64,000 nucleotides of DNA from CAVRCA01 sp965218045 (GTDB lineage Bacteria; Pseudomonadota; Alphaproteobacteria; Acetobacterales; Acetobacteraceae), in assembly GCA_965218045.1 (NCBI GenBank), contig CBDCJX010000002.1, positions 124,001 to 188,000 on the forward strand, in the 5' to 3' direction. Positions 16,780 to 26,223 of this stretch are shown here, in pieces. The position numbers were made by a program, and so were the translations under genes. Position 1 is the stretch's first letter. Every line of letters begins with the position of its first letter. The notes below the pieces were generated by a model, which ran no database searches, had not been told where the DNA came from, and saw only the letters and a list, made by a program, of their open reading frames with translations.

Positions 16780-18471
16780 CTAGTCGACCGCGGCGTAGAC
16801 CGTCGACGCCTGCTCGCTTGTCACGAACCCGTCCCGCAAATCCTCTTGCAGCCTTGCCGGATCGCGTTGCTCCGGCGGTCCCCAGCCGCCGCCGGCAGGG
16901 GACGAGATCCTGATGCGGTCACCAGGGTTGATCGGCACATTGGCGAATTTGCTTGGCGAGACCTTGTTGAACGCTTGGGTGATCGTCAGCCATTGGTCGC
17001 TGCCGGCGCGCTGGAACAGCAGCTCCGCCTTGGCACCCGGATGGCCGCCATGAACACCCCAGGGGTGAACCTTCTGACGATCGCTCATGTAGCTGAACGT
17101 CATCGGCGTATCGGTGCAGCGGACCGTTTTCGACAGCGCCAGCCCGCCGCGAAACGTGCCGGGGCCGCCGGAACCATCGACCAGCTTGAACTCCTCGACA
17201 TGCCAGGGAAACCGGTATTCGAACACCTCCACCGGGATATGCGGGCAGTTGCCGTTAATACCACCCACCGCATCGTTGCCGTCGGCGAAGCTGCGCCCGC
17301 CCCAGCCCACCGGCGTGAGGTCGTAGCAGCAGAAGAACTCGCCCGTCTTGAGATCGGTGCCGCCGAACAGGAAGTTGCTGTGCGATGCGCCATCGGTCGC
17401 GGCGGAGCGGTCCTTCAGTGCCGGGGCGAGCGCGCCCATTACGACATTGGCGATGCGGCAATGGGTCTCCGTGTTGCCGCCAACCGATGGGCCGGGGAAG
17501 TTGACGTTCACCACCGTCCCCGGCTCGGCGAGCACGCGGATCGGGCGGAAGCAACCCGAGTTCTTCGGGATGGTCGAATCCGTGAGTTGCAGGATGGCGT
17601 TGTAGGCGGCGCCGTGCGCGACCCCCAAGGTGCCGTTGATCGGCCCCTTCGCCTGCTGCGACGAGCCGTGATAGTCCACCACGAGATCGCTGCCATCGAC
17701 GGTGACTTCGGCGCGGATAGTGAACGACCGGTCCTCGATCCCGTCATCCTCCATCACGTCCTCGAACCTGTAGCGCCCATCGGGGATCTTCTCGATCTCC
17801 GCGCGCATGCGCCGCTCGGAATAGTCCATCAGCGCCAACACGTGCTCGCGGAACGCGGCGTTCCCTGTCTTGCGCGCCAGCTCCGTCATGCGTCGCTCGC
17901 CGAGGTCGATCGCGGCGATGAGAGCGCGGAAATCGCCGTAGTTGTAACGCGGCGTGCGGACATTGGCGAGGAGCAGGCGCCAGACGTCGTCGACGTCCTT
18001 GCCGGCGCGCTTGATCTTCACCGGCGGCACCCGCAGCCCTTCGTGGAAAACCTCGGTTGCCTCGCCGGCGAAGCCCGCGGGCGCCATGCCGCCGACCTCG
18101 CAGACATGGCCGATCGCGACAGCGAAGCCGATCAGCGCGCCTTCGACAAACACCGGCTTGAAGAAGGTATGCTCGGGCGTGTGCAGGCCGCCGCGATAAG
18201 GATCGTTGTGTACGATCACGTCGCCCTCCTCGAGATCCTCGGGCGCGATCTCCTGCACGCAGGAGCGCAGCAGCAGCGGCATGCCGCCGATCATCGATGG
18301 GCAGAAATCGCCGGTCGCGACCAGCTCGCCGCTCGGCAGCGCCAGGCCGCAGGTGAAGTCGAGCGACTCCGAGAAGATCGTCGAATAGGAGGTGCGCATC
18401 AACGTCACCCCCATGTCCCGGCAGATCGAGACCAGGATGCCGCCGACGATGTTGAGCGATACCATGTCCAT
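16780..18471 (-). CDS. hyuB: Hydantoinase B/oxoprolinase-family protein (first copy)
   Basis: The 563-residue protein is the HyuB half of an ATP-dependent cyclic-amide hydrolase. Family landmarks are GDVIVHNDPYRGGLHTPEHTFFKPVF near residue 83, VDYHGSSQQAKGPINGTLGVAH, GGNTETHCRIAN and GGPGTFRGGLALSK, ending in ISSPAGGGWG. HyuA phosphorylates or activates the amide and HyuB completes hydrolysis. The start ATG follows AAGGAG. Fourteen bases separate it from the hyuA stop. The usual DPVTLEVLRN opening is replaced by a shorter MDMVSLNIVGG. Confidence 0.9.
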   Translation of the reverse strand: MDMVSLNIVGGILVSICRDMGVTLMRTSYSTIFSESLDFTCGLALPSGELVATGDFCPSMIGGMPLLLRSCVQEIAPEDLEEGDVIVHNDPYRGGLHTPEHTFFKPVFVEGALIGFAVAIGHVCEVGGMAPAGFAGEATEVFHEGLRVPPVKIKRAGKDVDDVWRLLLANVRTPRYNYGDFRALIAAIDLGERRMTELARKTGNAAFREHVLALMDYSERRMRAEIEKIPDGRYRFEDVMEDDGIEDRSFTIRAEVTVDGSDLVVDYHGSSQQAKGPINGTLGVAHGAAYNAILQLTDSTIPKNSGCFRPIRVLAEPGTVVNVNFPGPSVGGNTETHCRIANVVMGALAPALKDRSAATDGASHSNFLFGGTDLKTGEFFCCYDLTPVGWGGRSFADGNDAVGGINGNCPHIPVEVFEYRFPWHVEEFKLVDGSGGPGTFRGGLALSKTVRCTDTPMTFSYMSDRQKVHPWGVHGGHPGAKAELLFQRAGSDQWLTITQAFNKVSPSKFANVPINPGDRIRISSPAGGGWGPPEQRDPARLQEDLRDGFVTSEQASTVYAAVD

Positions 18472-18485
18472 GCCGGGACGCTCCT

Positions 18486-20504
18486 TCAGGAGGCGATCAT
18501 CAGGTTGCCGTAGCGATCGACGGTCAGCGACTTGCCCGGATCAAGCACCGTCACCGACGCGTCCTCCTCGACCAATGCCGGACCCTGGATCACGTCGCGG
18601 GATGTCAGGTCGGCGCGCACATAGACCGGTGTATCGGTCCAAGCGTCGCCGAACCAGACCGGGCGGCGCGAGCGCGGCTCGGCCGGCCTCGCGGCGGGCG
18701 GGACGACGGGAAACTCCAGCACCCCGGTTCGCGCCGTGCCGGTGACCAGGAAATTGACGATCTCCATGTGATCCGCCAGCCGGAAGCCGAACCGCGCCTC
18801 GTGCTCGGTGTGGAATGTCTCGACCAGGGTGGCGACCTCGCCGGCCGTGAAGTCGTCGCCCTCGACGGGGATCTCTAGCTCGTAGTTCTGGCCGAGATAG
18901 CGCATCTCGACCTTGCGTGTGACCGCCACCTCGCCGTGGCCTTGGGCGGCGAGATCGGCCTGGCACTCCGCCACCAGCGCCTTCATCGAGGATGCCGCGC
19001 GCCCGCGGTCGAAGAAGCGCGAGTTGAGCTGTACGGTGCGATACCGATCGACTCGAGCGTCGGCCATGATGAAGCCGAAAGCGGAGAACTGGCCCGGAAA
19101 ATTCGGCACCAGCCCCTTCGGAATCGCGGCCTCGGTCATCAGGTCGCAAACGTGCAACGGTCCGGCGCCACCGAAGGCGACGAGCACGAAATCGCGCGGG
19201 TCGCGCCCCTGCTCGGTCAGCACGGTGTGCAGCGCGCCCACCATGTTGTTGTTGGCAATCCGCACGATGGCGAGCGCCGCCTGCTCGACCGAGGCGCCGA
19301 GTGACGCGGCGATAGGCTCGACCGCGGCGCGCGCCGCACCCGCATGGAGCTTCATCGAGCCGCCGAGGAAGTTGGTTACGCCGATGCGGCCGAGCACGAC
19401 GTTGGCGTCGGTGACGGTGGGCACGGTGCCGCCGCGACCGTAGCAGGCCGGACCCGGATCGGCGCCCGCGCTCTCCGGCCCGACTACCAGCATCCCGCCC
19501 GCGTCGATCCGTGCGATCGAGCCACCGCCCGCGCCGATGGTGCGTATGTCGATCATCGGGATCTGAATCGGGCGGCCCCACTCGATCTCGAAATCGGTCG
19601 TGAACTTCTCCTTTCCGTCGACCACGGTCGACACATCGGTCGAGGTGCCGCCCATGTCCAAGGTGACGAGATTGGGCAGACCGAGAAGTTCCGCTGTACG
19701 TCTGGCGGCGATGACACCGCCCGATGGGCCGGAGACCGCGATCTGGATCGGCGATTCGACCGCGGCGGCAAGGCTCATTTCGCCGCCATTGGAGCGCATC
19801 ACCAGCACCGGCGCCTTGACGCCTTGCTCGTCGAGCTCGCGTCGCATCGAGCCGAGCTGCCTGCCGACCACCGGCTTGATGAAGGCGTCGCAGATCGTCG
19901 TTGACGAGCGGAAATGCTCCTTCCATTTCGGCAGCACCTCGTAGGAGATCGACACCGCGACCGTCGGCAGGCGCTCGCGGAAGATCGCTTTTATCCGTTG
20001 CTCGTGCGCCGGGGTGAGATAGGAGTGCAGCAGCACCACCGCGACGGCCTCGACCTCCCCCTCGGCCGCGAGCCGGTCCGCGAGGGCCGCCACCTGGGCT
20101 TCGTCGAGCGCTCGGATCACGTCTCCAGACGCGCTAATCCGCTCATCCACCTCGTGTGCATCGCGACGCTGGACGAAGGGCTTGGGCTTCACCCAAGCGA
20201 GGTCGTAGTGATGCTTGCGGTTGCCGCGCCCGATGAACGGCACGTCGCGGAAGCCGCTCGTCGTCACATAGGCGACACGTGCGCCCTTCTTCTCGAGCAA
20301 GGCGTTGGTCGCAACCGTGGTGCCGAGCCGGATGCCGGCGATGGCGTCGATGTCGCCGAACGCGTGCAGACCCGTCATGATCCCCCTGATCGGATCGTTC
20401 GGGGTGGACAGGTTCTTCCACGCCTTCAGCGCGCGGCTAGAATCGTCATAGGAAACGAAGTCGGTGAAGGTGCCGCCGATGTCGATGCCGAGCCTGTAGC
20501 CCAT
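18486..20504 (-). CDS. hyuA: Hydantoinase A/oxoprolinase-family protein (first copy)
   Basis: The 672-residue ATPase-type subunit starts GYRLGIDIGGTFTDFVSYDD, the phosphate-binding opening of the ASKHA-like fold. It continues with LGTTVATNALLEKKGARVAYVTT and LDMGGTSTDVS, and AFGGAGPLHVCDL in the C-terminal half. It activates hydantoin, 5-oxoproline or a related ring with ATP. I chose the ATG after GGGGG; a TTG two codons upstream is possible. It follows the class IV aminotransferase gene closely. The substrate cannot be fixed from sequence. Confidence 0.9.
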   Translation of the reverse strand: MGYRLGIDIGGTFTDFVSYDDSSRALKAWKNLSTPNDPIRGIMTGLHAFGDIDAIAGIRLGTTVATNALLEKKGARVAYVTTSGFRDVPFIGRGNRKHHYDLAWVKPKPFVQRRDAHEVDERISASGDVIRALDEAQVAALADRLAAEGEVEAVAVVLLHSYLTPAHEQRIKAIFRERLPTVAVSISYEVLPKWKEHFRSSTTICDAFIKPVVGRQLGSMRRELDEQGVKAPVLVMRSNGGEMSLAAAVESPIQIAVSGPSGGVIAARRTAELLGLPNLVTLDMGGTSTDVSTVVDGKEKFTTDFEIEWGRPIQIPMIDIRTIGAGGGSIARIDAGGMLVVGPESAGADPGPACYGRGGTVPTVTDANVVLGRIGVTNFLGGSMKLHAGAARAAVEPIAASLGASVEQAALAIVRIANNNMVGALHTVLTEQGRDPRDFVLVAFGGAGPLHVCDLMTEAAIPKGLVPNFPGQFSAFGFIMADARVDRYRTVQLNSRFFDRGRAASSMKALVAECQADLAAQGHGEVAVTRKVEMRYLGQNYELEIPVEGDDFTAGEVATLVETFHTEHEARFGFRLADHMEIVNFLVTGTARTGVLEFPVVPPAARPAEPRSRRPVWFGDAWTDTPVYVRADLTSRDVIQGPALVEEDASVTVLDPGKSLTVDRYGNLMIAS

Positions 20505-20506
20505 GA

Positions 20507-21433
20507 TCAAGCCCCCGTTGTGTCACCCGTCGCGGCCGCGTAGTCGACTGGCGTTGCGTGCCACCCTTCGGCGCGCCGGTCCCAGAATGCGTCGTGCAAG
20601 CGCCGCGAGATCGGGCCGGGCCGGTCGTTGCCCATGATCCGGCCGTCGATGCGAGTGGCCGGCATCACGCCGCCGGCCGTCGTGGAGAGAAAAATCTCGT
20701 CGGCGTCACGCAGTTCCGCCGCCGACACCGGACGCACCTCGATCGGCACACCGAGTTCTTGGCACAACTCGAGTACCGAGCGGCGCGTGATGCCCTCGAG
20801 GATGCCGGCGTCAGGAGTTGCGATCCGCCCGTTGGAGACCGCGAACACGTTGAAGCCCGGCCCCTCGGTCACGCGATCTTCGCTGTCGAGCAGCACGCAG
20901 AAATCCGCACCTCGGTCGTGTGCCTCGAACTGGCCGCGCGTCAGATCGGCCCAATGGAAGTTCTTGGCCGCTGGATCGACCGAGCTGGCGGGAATGCGCC
21001 GCGTTTCGGCAACGACCAGATGGGCGCCGCGCTCCATCACCGTCTGGTCCAGCAGCGAAATCCACGGCACCGCGAAGGCGGCGACGTAGTTGCGGGCATA
21101 AGCCGGATGATACGGCTTGCCCGGTGGCGGACGGCCGCGCAGGCAATCCATCGCGACGTACGCGTCCCGCAGGCCGCTAAGTGCGACGCAGCGATGCAGG
21201 ATGGCCTTGATGTCGCCGTCGCTCTCTTGCGGCCGGAAGCGGAACGCCTCCATCGAGGCACGAAAACGCCGGACATGATCGTCGAGGCGGAAAAAGGCGC
21301 CGTGCCACACGCCGACCACGTCGTAGGTCACGTCCGACCGGCGATAGCCCCAGTCGGTGATCGGAATCGCGGCCTCGGCGATCGGCATGTAACGCCCGTC
21401 GATATAGGCGGCGCCGGAGGCGAACTTGGTCAT
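20507..21433 (-). CDS. Class IV PLP aminotransferase (D-amino acid / branched-chain aminotransferase-like)
   Basis: The 308-residue fold-type IV enzyme has DWGYRRSDVTYDVV near the start, the arginine-rich DDHVRRFRASM, the Schiff-base lysine in AAKNFHWADL, and the cofactor loop EGPGFNVFAV with EGITRRSVLEL. It could be a D-amino acid, branched-chain or aminodeoxychorismate-type enzyme; in this operon a D-amino acid aminotransferase acting after ring opening of a racemic hydantoin is attractive but inferred. Its ATG is in a four-base overlap with the livM stop. Confidence 0.85.
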   Translation of the reverse strand: MTKFASGAAYIDGRYMPIAEAAIPITDWGYRRSDVTYDVVGVWHGAFFRLDDHVRRFRASMEAFRFRPQESDGDIKAILHRCVALSGLRDAYVAMDCLRGRPPPGKPYHPAYARNYVAAFAVPWISLLDQTVMERGAHLVVAETRRIPASSVDPAAKNFHWADLTRGQFEAHDRGADFCVLLDSEDRVTEGPGFNVFAVSNGRIATPDAGILEGITRRSVLELCQELGVPIEVRPVSAAELRDADEIFLSTTAGGVMPATRIDGRIMGNDRPGPISRRLHDAFWDRRAEGWHATPVDYAAATGDTTGA

Positions 21434-22509
21434 GCGGGTCGGTTCCTAACTGCCGTCTCGGGATCGCCGGCCAGCGCAAGCGGCGCTTCGCCTCGCGCCG
21501 GGGCAGGGCGCACCAGCGCAATCTCCTTCCCGCGGCTCAGCCCGCGCGGCTGAAGGATCAGGATCAGCGCCATGACGATGCCGAGGCCGATCTCCTGGCT
21601 GCCCTGCGGCAAGGCGATCGTCGCATGGCCGATCGCCACGCCGCGCTCGAGAAAACGCAGGACCTCGACGATCGCGGTCACCGCGACGACACCGGTGACC
21701 GCGCCGGTCAGGCTCGCCATGCCGCCGACCACCAGCATGGCGACGGTGATGAAGGACAGGTTGAGGTAGAACGGATCGACGGTCAGGATGCCGAGAAACT
21801 GCGCATACAGCCCGCCACCGACACCGACAATGGCGGCGCTGAGGACGAACGCCAGCAGGCGCATGCGTACGATCTTCACGGCGGAGGCCTGGGCGGCGAT
21901 TTCATCATCGCGCGAAGCCTTCAGCATCAGTCCGCAGCGCGATATCTGGAACAGGTAGGCGATCACGACTGCCAGTGCTGCGAACAGGCAGGCGGTCCAC
22001 GGTCCCACCACTGTCGGAATGCCGATGATGGAACTCACGCCGGCGGTGACCGAGTCCCAGTTCGAGTAGACGCTGTTGACGATGATCAGGAAGGCAAAAG
22101 TGGCGATCGACGCGGCGATCCCGGAGAGCCGCATGATAGCGATGCCGAGCACCAGCGCGACGAGCGCCGGCAGCACCAGCGCCCCCGCCAGGGCGACGAG
22201 AAACGGATATTGATTGTCCTGTAGAAAGCCGGGCAGCCCCCGCAGCATGATCTGCTTGAACGCGGGCTCCGCCGTCGCCCAGGCGGCGGCGTAGGCACCG
22301 ATGCACATGAAGCCGACATGGCCGAAGGAGATGATCCCCGAATTGCCGATGAAGACGTAGAGGCCAACCACGACCACGACGCGGATGAACATCTCGGTCA
22401 AGGTCACGCTGACCGTGTCGGCGCCGGCCAGCAGGCTGATCGCGGCGATCAGGCCCATCAGCAGGATTAACAGCAGCGGGGTCTGGAATGCGACGACAAG
22501 CCGGTGCAT
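21430..22509 (-). CDS. livM: Branched-chain amino acid-type ABC transporter permease LivM
   Basis: The 359-residue inner-membrane permease has about ten hydrophobic segments and the LivM hallmarks NSGIISFGHVGFMCIGAYAAAWATAEP and the coupling loop LKASRDDEIAAQASAV, ending in QPRGLSRGKEI. It forms the membrane channel with LivH. It is embedded in a five-gene transporter within the cyclic-amide operon, so the substrate is likely an amide, amino acid or small acid rather than strictly leucine. Confidence 0.9.
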   Translation of the reverse strand: MHRLVVAFQTPLLLILLMGLIAAISLLAGADTVSVTLTEMFIRVVVVVGLYVFIGNSGIISFGHVGFMCIGAYAAAWATAEPAFKQIMLRGLPGFLQDNQYPFLVALAGALVLPALVALVLGIAIMRLSGIAASIATFAFLIIVNSVYSNWDSVTAGVSSIIGIPTVVGPWTACLFAALAVVIAYLFQISRCGLMLKASRDDEIAAQASAVKIVRMRLLAFVLSAAIVGVGGGLYAQFLGILTVDPFYLNLSFITVAMLVVGGMASLTGAVTGVVAVTAIVEVLRFLERGVAIGHATIALPQGSQEIGLGIVMALILILQPRGLSRGKEIALVRPAPARGEAPLALAGDPETAVRNRPA

Positions 22510-22527
22510 GTGGACCGAACCTCCGCC

Positions 22528-23442
22528 TCAGACGCGCTCGAACGTGCTTCGCGCCGGTATCAGCCCGGCGGGGCGCACCAGCAGAACCAGGATGACGAAG
22601 GCGAAGGCGAAGGCGTCCCGGAACGACCGCAGATCGGGCGGGAGATAGGCTTGCAGCATGGTCACGATGATGCCGATCAGGAAGCCGCCGGCGACGGCGC
22701 CGACGAGACTGCCCATGCCGCCCACCACCACCGCGACGAAGGCGAACAGCGCCAGCGGGACACCCATCGTGTAGGTGAGCGAGCCGGATTGCGTCGTGTA
22801 GAGCAGTGAGACGACACCGGCGAGGATGGCGCTGATGGCGAAGGCGAGCCCGATCACCACGTCTCCCCGGACACCGAGATACTGCGCCATGCGGAAATCA
22901 TCCGCTGCCGCGCGCATCTGCACGCCTAGCGCGGTGCGCTTGAGGAACAGCGAGATCGCCGTCATCAGCACCAGGGTGGTTACTAAGGTAATGATCTCCA
23001 GGGTGGGCACCCGTACACCGCTGATGTACACCTGGGTGTTGGCGCCGCTCCAGAGATTGACCGCCTTCGGCCGCGCCCCATAGGCCATCAGGATGGCGTG
23101 CTGCACGATGTAGCTCACGGCGAACGAGGCAATCATCAATGTCGGCGAGGAGGCGCGCCGCAGGTGGCGGAACACCAGCCCGTCGGCGAGGAGTGCGATG
23201 ATCACGACGATCAGGCAGATGGTCGGGATCATCACCGGCCACACCCAGGCGCCGACCAGCAGCCGCGCCGTCACATCGGCCGAGGGCACGATCAGCGCGT
23301 AAGCGCCGACGGTGATGAAGTCGCCGTGCGCGAAGTTGATCAGCCGCAATATGCCGAACAGCAGGCCGATGCCGAGAGCAACCAGCGCGTAGATGCTGCC
23401 CAGGCTGATCGCGTCGATGAGGTTCTGCACGAACTGGATCAT
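22528..23442 (-). CDS. livH: Branched-chain amino acid-type ABC transporter permease LivH
   Basis: The 304-residue permease starts FVQNLIDAISLGSIYALVALGIGLLFGILRLINFAHGDF, the standard LivH opening, and has the EAA-like loop AADDFRMAQYLGV. About eight membrane segments are predicted. Its ATG is in a four-base overlap with the livF stop, showing tight coupling. Confidence 0.92.
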   Translation of the reverse strand: MIQFVQNLIDAISLGSIYALVALGIGLLFGILRLINFAHGDFITVGAYALIVPSADVTARLLVGAWVWPVMIPTICLIVVIIALLADGLVFRHLRRASSPTLMIASFAVSYIVQHAILMAYGARPKAVNLWSGANTQVYISGVRVPTLEIITLVTTLVLMTAISLFLKRTALGVQMRAAADDFRMAQYLGVRGDVVIGLAFAISAILAGVVSLLYTTQSGSLTYTMGVPLALFAFVAVVVGGMGSLVGAVAGGFLIGIIVTMLQAYLPPDLRSFRDAFAFAFVILVLLVRPAGLIPARSTFERV

Positions 23443-24194
23443 GCGGGCGCTTCCGATTCGGTCGCAGGCTGCTTGCCAAAGCCGAAATAGGCTTGCCGGA
23501 TCGCCTCGCCGTCCTGCAGGTCGGCGGCACGGCCTGCAAGCTGCACCACGCCGCTGCGCAACACATAGACACGGTCGGCGTGCTTGAGGACGCGGTTGGA
23601 GCTCTGCTCGTTTATGAGCAAGGTGAGCTGCCGCCGCTGGCGCAGATCGAGCAGGATCTCGTAGATCTGGTCGATGATCTTGGGCGCCAGGCCCAGCGAA
23701 GGCTCGTCGACCAGCAGCAGTCGGGGACGCGTCATGACGGCGCGCGCCAAGGCCAGCATCTGCTGCTCGCCGCCGGAGAGGCGACTGGCGGGATAGCGCA
23801 GCCGCTCGGCCAAGCGAGGGAACAGGTCGAGCAGCCAGTCGCGATCGGCCTTGGCGGCGGCGCCGTCCGCCTGGATGTAGCCGCCGACGCGGAGATTCTC
23901 CTCCACCGTCAAGCTGCCGAAGATGCGCCGCCCCTCCGGCACCAGGGAAAGGCCGAGCCGGGCGATCCGCTCCGGGCGCTGGCCGAGCAGACTGCGCCCA
24001 TCGAGGCGGATGTCGCCACGATGCGGCGAGACGCCACCCGCGATGGCGGCGAGTGCCGTCGACTTCCCGGCGCCGTTCGGGCCGATGATGCAGACCATCT
24101 CGCCCTCGGCCACAGTGAGCGAGACATCGCGCAACGCGACGAGATCACCGTAGCGCACGTCGATCGCATCGACTTCGAGAAGGGCGCCGGTCAT
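23439..24194 (-). CDS. livF: Branched-chain amino acid-type ABC transporter ATPase LivF
   Basis: The 251-residue nucleotide-binding subunit has Walker A GPNGAGKSTAL near residue 39, signature LSGGEQQMLALARA and Walker B LLLVDEPSLGLAP. VPEGRRIFGSLTVEENL is the diagnostic LivF segment. The gene start overlaps the livG stop. It energises import together with LivG. Confidence 0.93.
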   Translation of the reverse strand: MTGALLEVDAIDVRYGDLVALRDVSLTVAEGEMVCIIGPNGAGKSTALAAIAGGVSPHRGDIRLDGRSLLGQRPERIARLGLSLVPEGRRIFGSLTVEENLRVGGYIQADGAAAKADRDWLLDLFPRLAERLRYPASRLSGGEQQMLALARAVMTRPRLLLVDEPSLGLAPKIIDQIYEILLDLRQRRQLTLLINEQSSNRVLKHADRVYVLRSGVVQLAGRAADLQDGEAIRQAYFGFGKQPATESEAPA

Positions 24195-24964
24195 CCTTCC
24201 ATCCCCAGATAGGCCGCGAGCACGGCTTCGTGCCGCTGGATCTCCTCGGGTGGACCCTCGGCGATGGTGCGGCCGCCGTCGAGCACGTGAATTCGGTGGC
24301 TGATGCCCATGACCACATGCATGTTGTGCTCGATCAGCAGCACGCCGCAGGCGAAGCTGCGCGGTATTGCCGCGACGAGCTCCATCAGATCCTCGCACTC
24401 GGCATCCGACATTCCCGCCGCCGGCTCGTCGAGCAGCACGAAGGCCGGCGACAGCACCAGCGCGCGCGCGATGCCGAGCCGTCGCTGGTCGGTGTAGGCG
24501 AGAGCGCCAGCGCGCCGCGCCGCGAGCTCGGCGAGGCCGACCCAGGCCAGCATGGCCATGCCGTGCTCGCGCGCGCCGCGCAGACCGAGGCCGAGGCCGG
24601 CGACGGTGACCTCGACGTTCTCGATCACCGTCATGTCCTTGAATAGCCGCCCCGCCTGGAACGTGCGCGCGACCCCGTGTTCGCGAAACCGCGCCGCCGG
24701 CCAGCCGGCGGTGTCGTCGCCGCCCAGCAGCACGCGCCCCTCGCTCGGGCGCTGGAAGCCGGTGAGGCAGTTGACCAAGGTGGTCTTGCCGGCGCCGTTC
24801 GGGCCGATGAGGCCGAACACCTCGTCACGCCGAACCGTAAGGCTCACCTCGGAGATCGCCGCCAGCCCCTGGAAATGCACCGAGAGCTTGTCCGCCGACA
24901 GCTCCGCTGCATCGGTGAGGCTTCGGTCCACGCCGCGCGCGGGTGGTTCGACATAGGGCCGCAC
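24191..24964 (-). CDS. livG: Branched-chain amino acid-type ABC transporter ATPase LivG
   Basis: The 257-residue ATPase has Walker A GPNGAGKTTLV and Walker B FVLLDEPAAGMSD; RTFQAGRLFKDMTVIENV is the LivG Q-loop region. The signature is altered: the usual LSYGQQRRLEIARAL reads LAYTDQRRLGIARAL, so the LSxGQ glycine is replaced. This is visible in the sequence and could weaken ATP closure at one site. The start is a GTG overlapping the substrate-binding protein stop (TAGTG), with only a weak ribosome binding site; the open frame continues further upstream but that would overlap the binding-protein gene. Confidence 0.88.
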   Translation of the reverse strand: MRPYVEPPARGVDRSLTDAAELSADKLSVHFQGLAAISEVSLTVRRDEVFGLIGPNGAGKTTLVNCLTGFQRPSEGRVLLGGDDTAGWPAARFREHGVARTFQAGRLFKDMTVIENVEVTVAGLGLGLRGAREHGMAMLAWVGLAELAARRAGALAYTDQRRLGIARALVLSPAFVLLDEPAAGMSDAECEDLMELVAAIPRSFACGVLLIEHNMHVVMGISHRIHVLDGGRTIAEGPPEEIQRHEAVLAAYLGMEG

Positions 24965-26163
24965 TACTTCTTCAGGCGATACAGCACCGGCGTCGGGATC
25001 GGTTCCTTGATGCGCCACTCCTCGACCGGTGTTTCCTTGCCATTGGCGTACGACACCACGATCATCGGCATGTCGGCTTGGATATGCAGCTTCGGCGAGA
25101 AGCTGCGCGGCCCGAGGATGGTCGGTGCATTGTCTTCCTTGTTGAGCCACGCAACGACCTTCGTCGCCTCCGTTGTTTCGGTCTTGGTCACCCCTTCGGC
25201 CCAGAGTTGCAGGAAGGCGTAGATCGGGTAGGCATACTGCGTGGTCGGCGGCTTGCCGTATTTCTTCGCATAGGCGGCGGTCAGCGTGTTGACCTCCGGG
25301 CGCGGATCGTCGGAGGTGAGCGCTTGCACCGGCAGATAGAAATCCTTCAGCCCCGGCGTGGAGTTCAGCCAATACGTCCCGTCCATCGCAGTCCCGCTCA
25401 GGATCGGCAAGGTGATGCCGGCGGCGCGCATCTGTCGCACCGCGCTGGCGGCACCTGGATTGGTTGAGCACAGCATCACGTTGTCGACGCCTTCGGAGCG
25501 GATGGCGTCACTCAGGCGCGTGATCTGCGAGCTGATCGTCGGATCGAGCCCTTTGAACGTGTCCTGTCCGATGACCTTGCCGCCGTCCTTCGGGAACAGC
25601 CACTCGTAGCCGGCGCAGATCGACTTGTTGTATTCGATGGTTTCGTCGATCAGCATGTAGCCCTTGCGAAAGCCCTTCTTCTTATAGCCCCAGTCGCCCA
25701 TCACGGCGCCTTCGAGCTGTGCGGCGTTGTTCGCGGTGAAGGAAAGCGGGCCCACGCCGATCACACCGGCCTTCGGGTCCGAGGCGCCGAGAAAAACCGA
25801 AATGATGCCCGCTTTCTGCGCTTGCAGCGCGGCCGGCGCGCCGTAGTCGTAGTCGGCCGACACCAGTAGCAGGTTGGCGCCCTGGTCGATCAGGTCCTTG
25901 CCCGCCTTGGCGCCTTCCACCCGATCGGTCTTGGTATCGGCGGTGATGACCTTGATCTGCTTGCCGAGCAGACCGCCCTTGGCGTTGGTCTGTTCAACCC
26001 AGAGCTGCGCCATCTTCGCCGCCTCGCCGTCGTACGCCTCCATCCAGCCGGAGAAGGCGACCGCCATCCCGATGGTGATGTCGTCCTTGGCCGAGGCGGT
26101 CCGCGCCGTGGCGAACACCAGGACCGCAGCCACGACCACGCCGATCAAACGTCTTGCTGTCAA
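24964..26163 (-). CDS. Periplasmic substrate-binding protein of the LivJ/amide family
   Basis: The 399-residue protein has a clear signal peptide: positive MTARR, a hydrophobic core to about residue 19, and ATARTASA before KDDITIG, cleaved near residue 25. The mature part is a type I periplasmic binding protein (IGMAVAFSGWMEAYDGEAAKMAQLWVEQTNAKGG). The best start is a TTG exactly six bases after a perfect AGGAGG; a TTG eighteen codons upstream has no such site. It delivers substrate to LivHMGF; branched-chain, amide or aromatic ligands are all known in the family. Confidence 0.9.
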   Translation of the reverse strand: MTARRLIGVVVAAVLVFATARTASAKDDITIGMAVAFSGWMEAYDGEAAKMAQLWVEQTNAKGGLLGKQIKVITADTKTDRVEGAKAGKDLIDQGANLLLVSADYDYGAPAALQAQKAGIISVFLGASDPKAGVIGVGPLSFTANNAAQLEGAVMGDWGYKKKGFRKGYMLIDETIEYNKSICAGYEWLFPKDGGKVIGQDTFKGLDPTISSQITRLSDAIRSEGVDNVMLCSTNPGAASAVRQMRAAGITLPILSGTAMDGTYWLNSTPGLKDFYLPVQALTSDDPRPEVNTLTAAYAKKYGKPPTTQYAYPIYAFLQLWAEGVTKTETTEATKVVAWLNKEDNAPTILGPRSFSPKLHIQADMPMIVVSYANGKETPVEEWRIKEPIPTPVLYRLKK

Positions 26164-26169
26164 GACAAA

Positions 26170-26175
26170 CCTCCT
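26170..26175 (-). promoter_or_regulatory. Ribosome binding site that fixes a TTG start
   Basis: AGGAGG on the minus strand lies six bases before the TTG at 26163. Spacing and match are ideal, while upstream in-frame candidates have no site. The weak TTG initiator may be offset by this strong site. Confidence 0.8.
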
Positions 26176-26223
26176 GCCGGACAGCGCAGGCGCGCAATTG
26201 CGCCTGCGCTTCGCCAACGCTTT

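Noticed and set aside
16714..18513. Plus-strand open frame of about 600 codons over hyuB
   Set aside because: It is the shadow of the minus-strand hydantoinase B gene; composition and lack of motifs show it is not coding.
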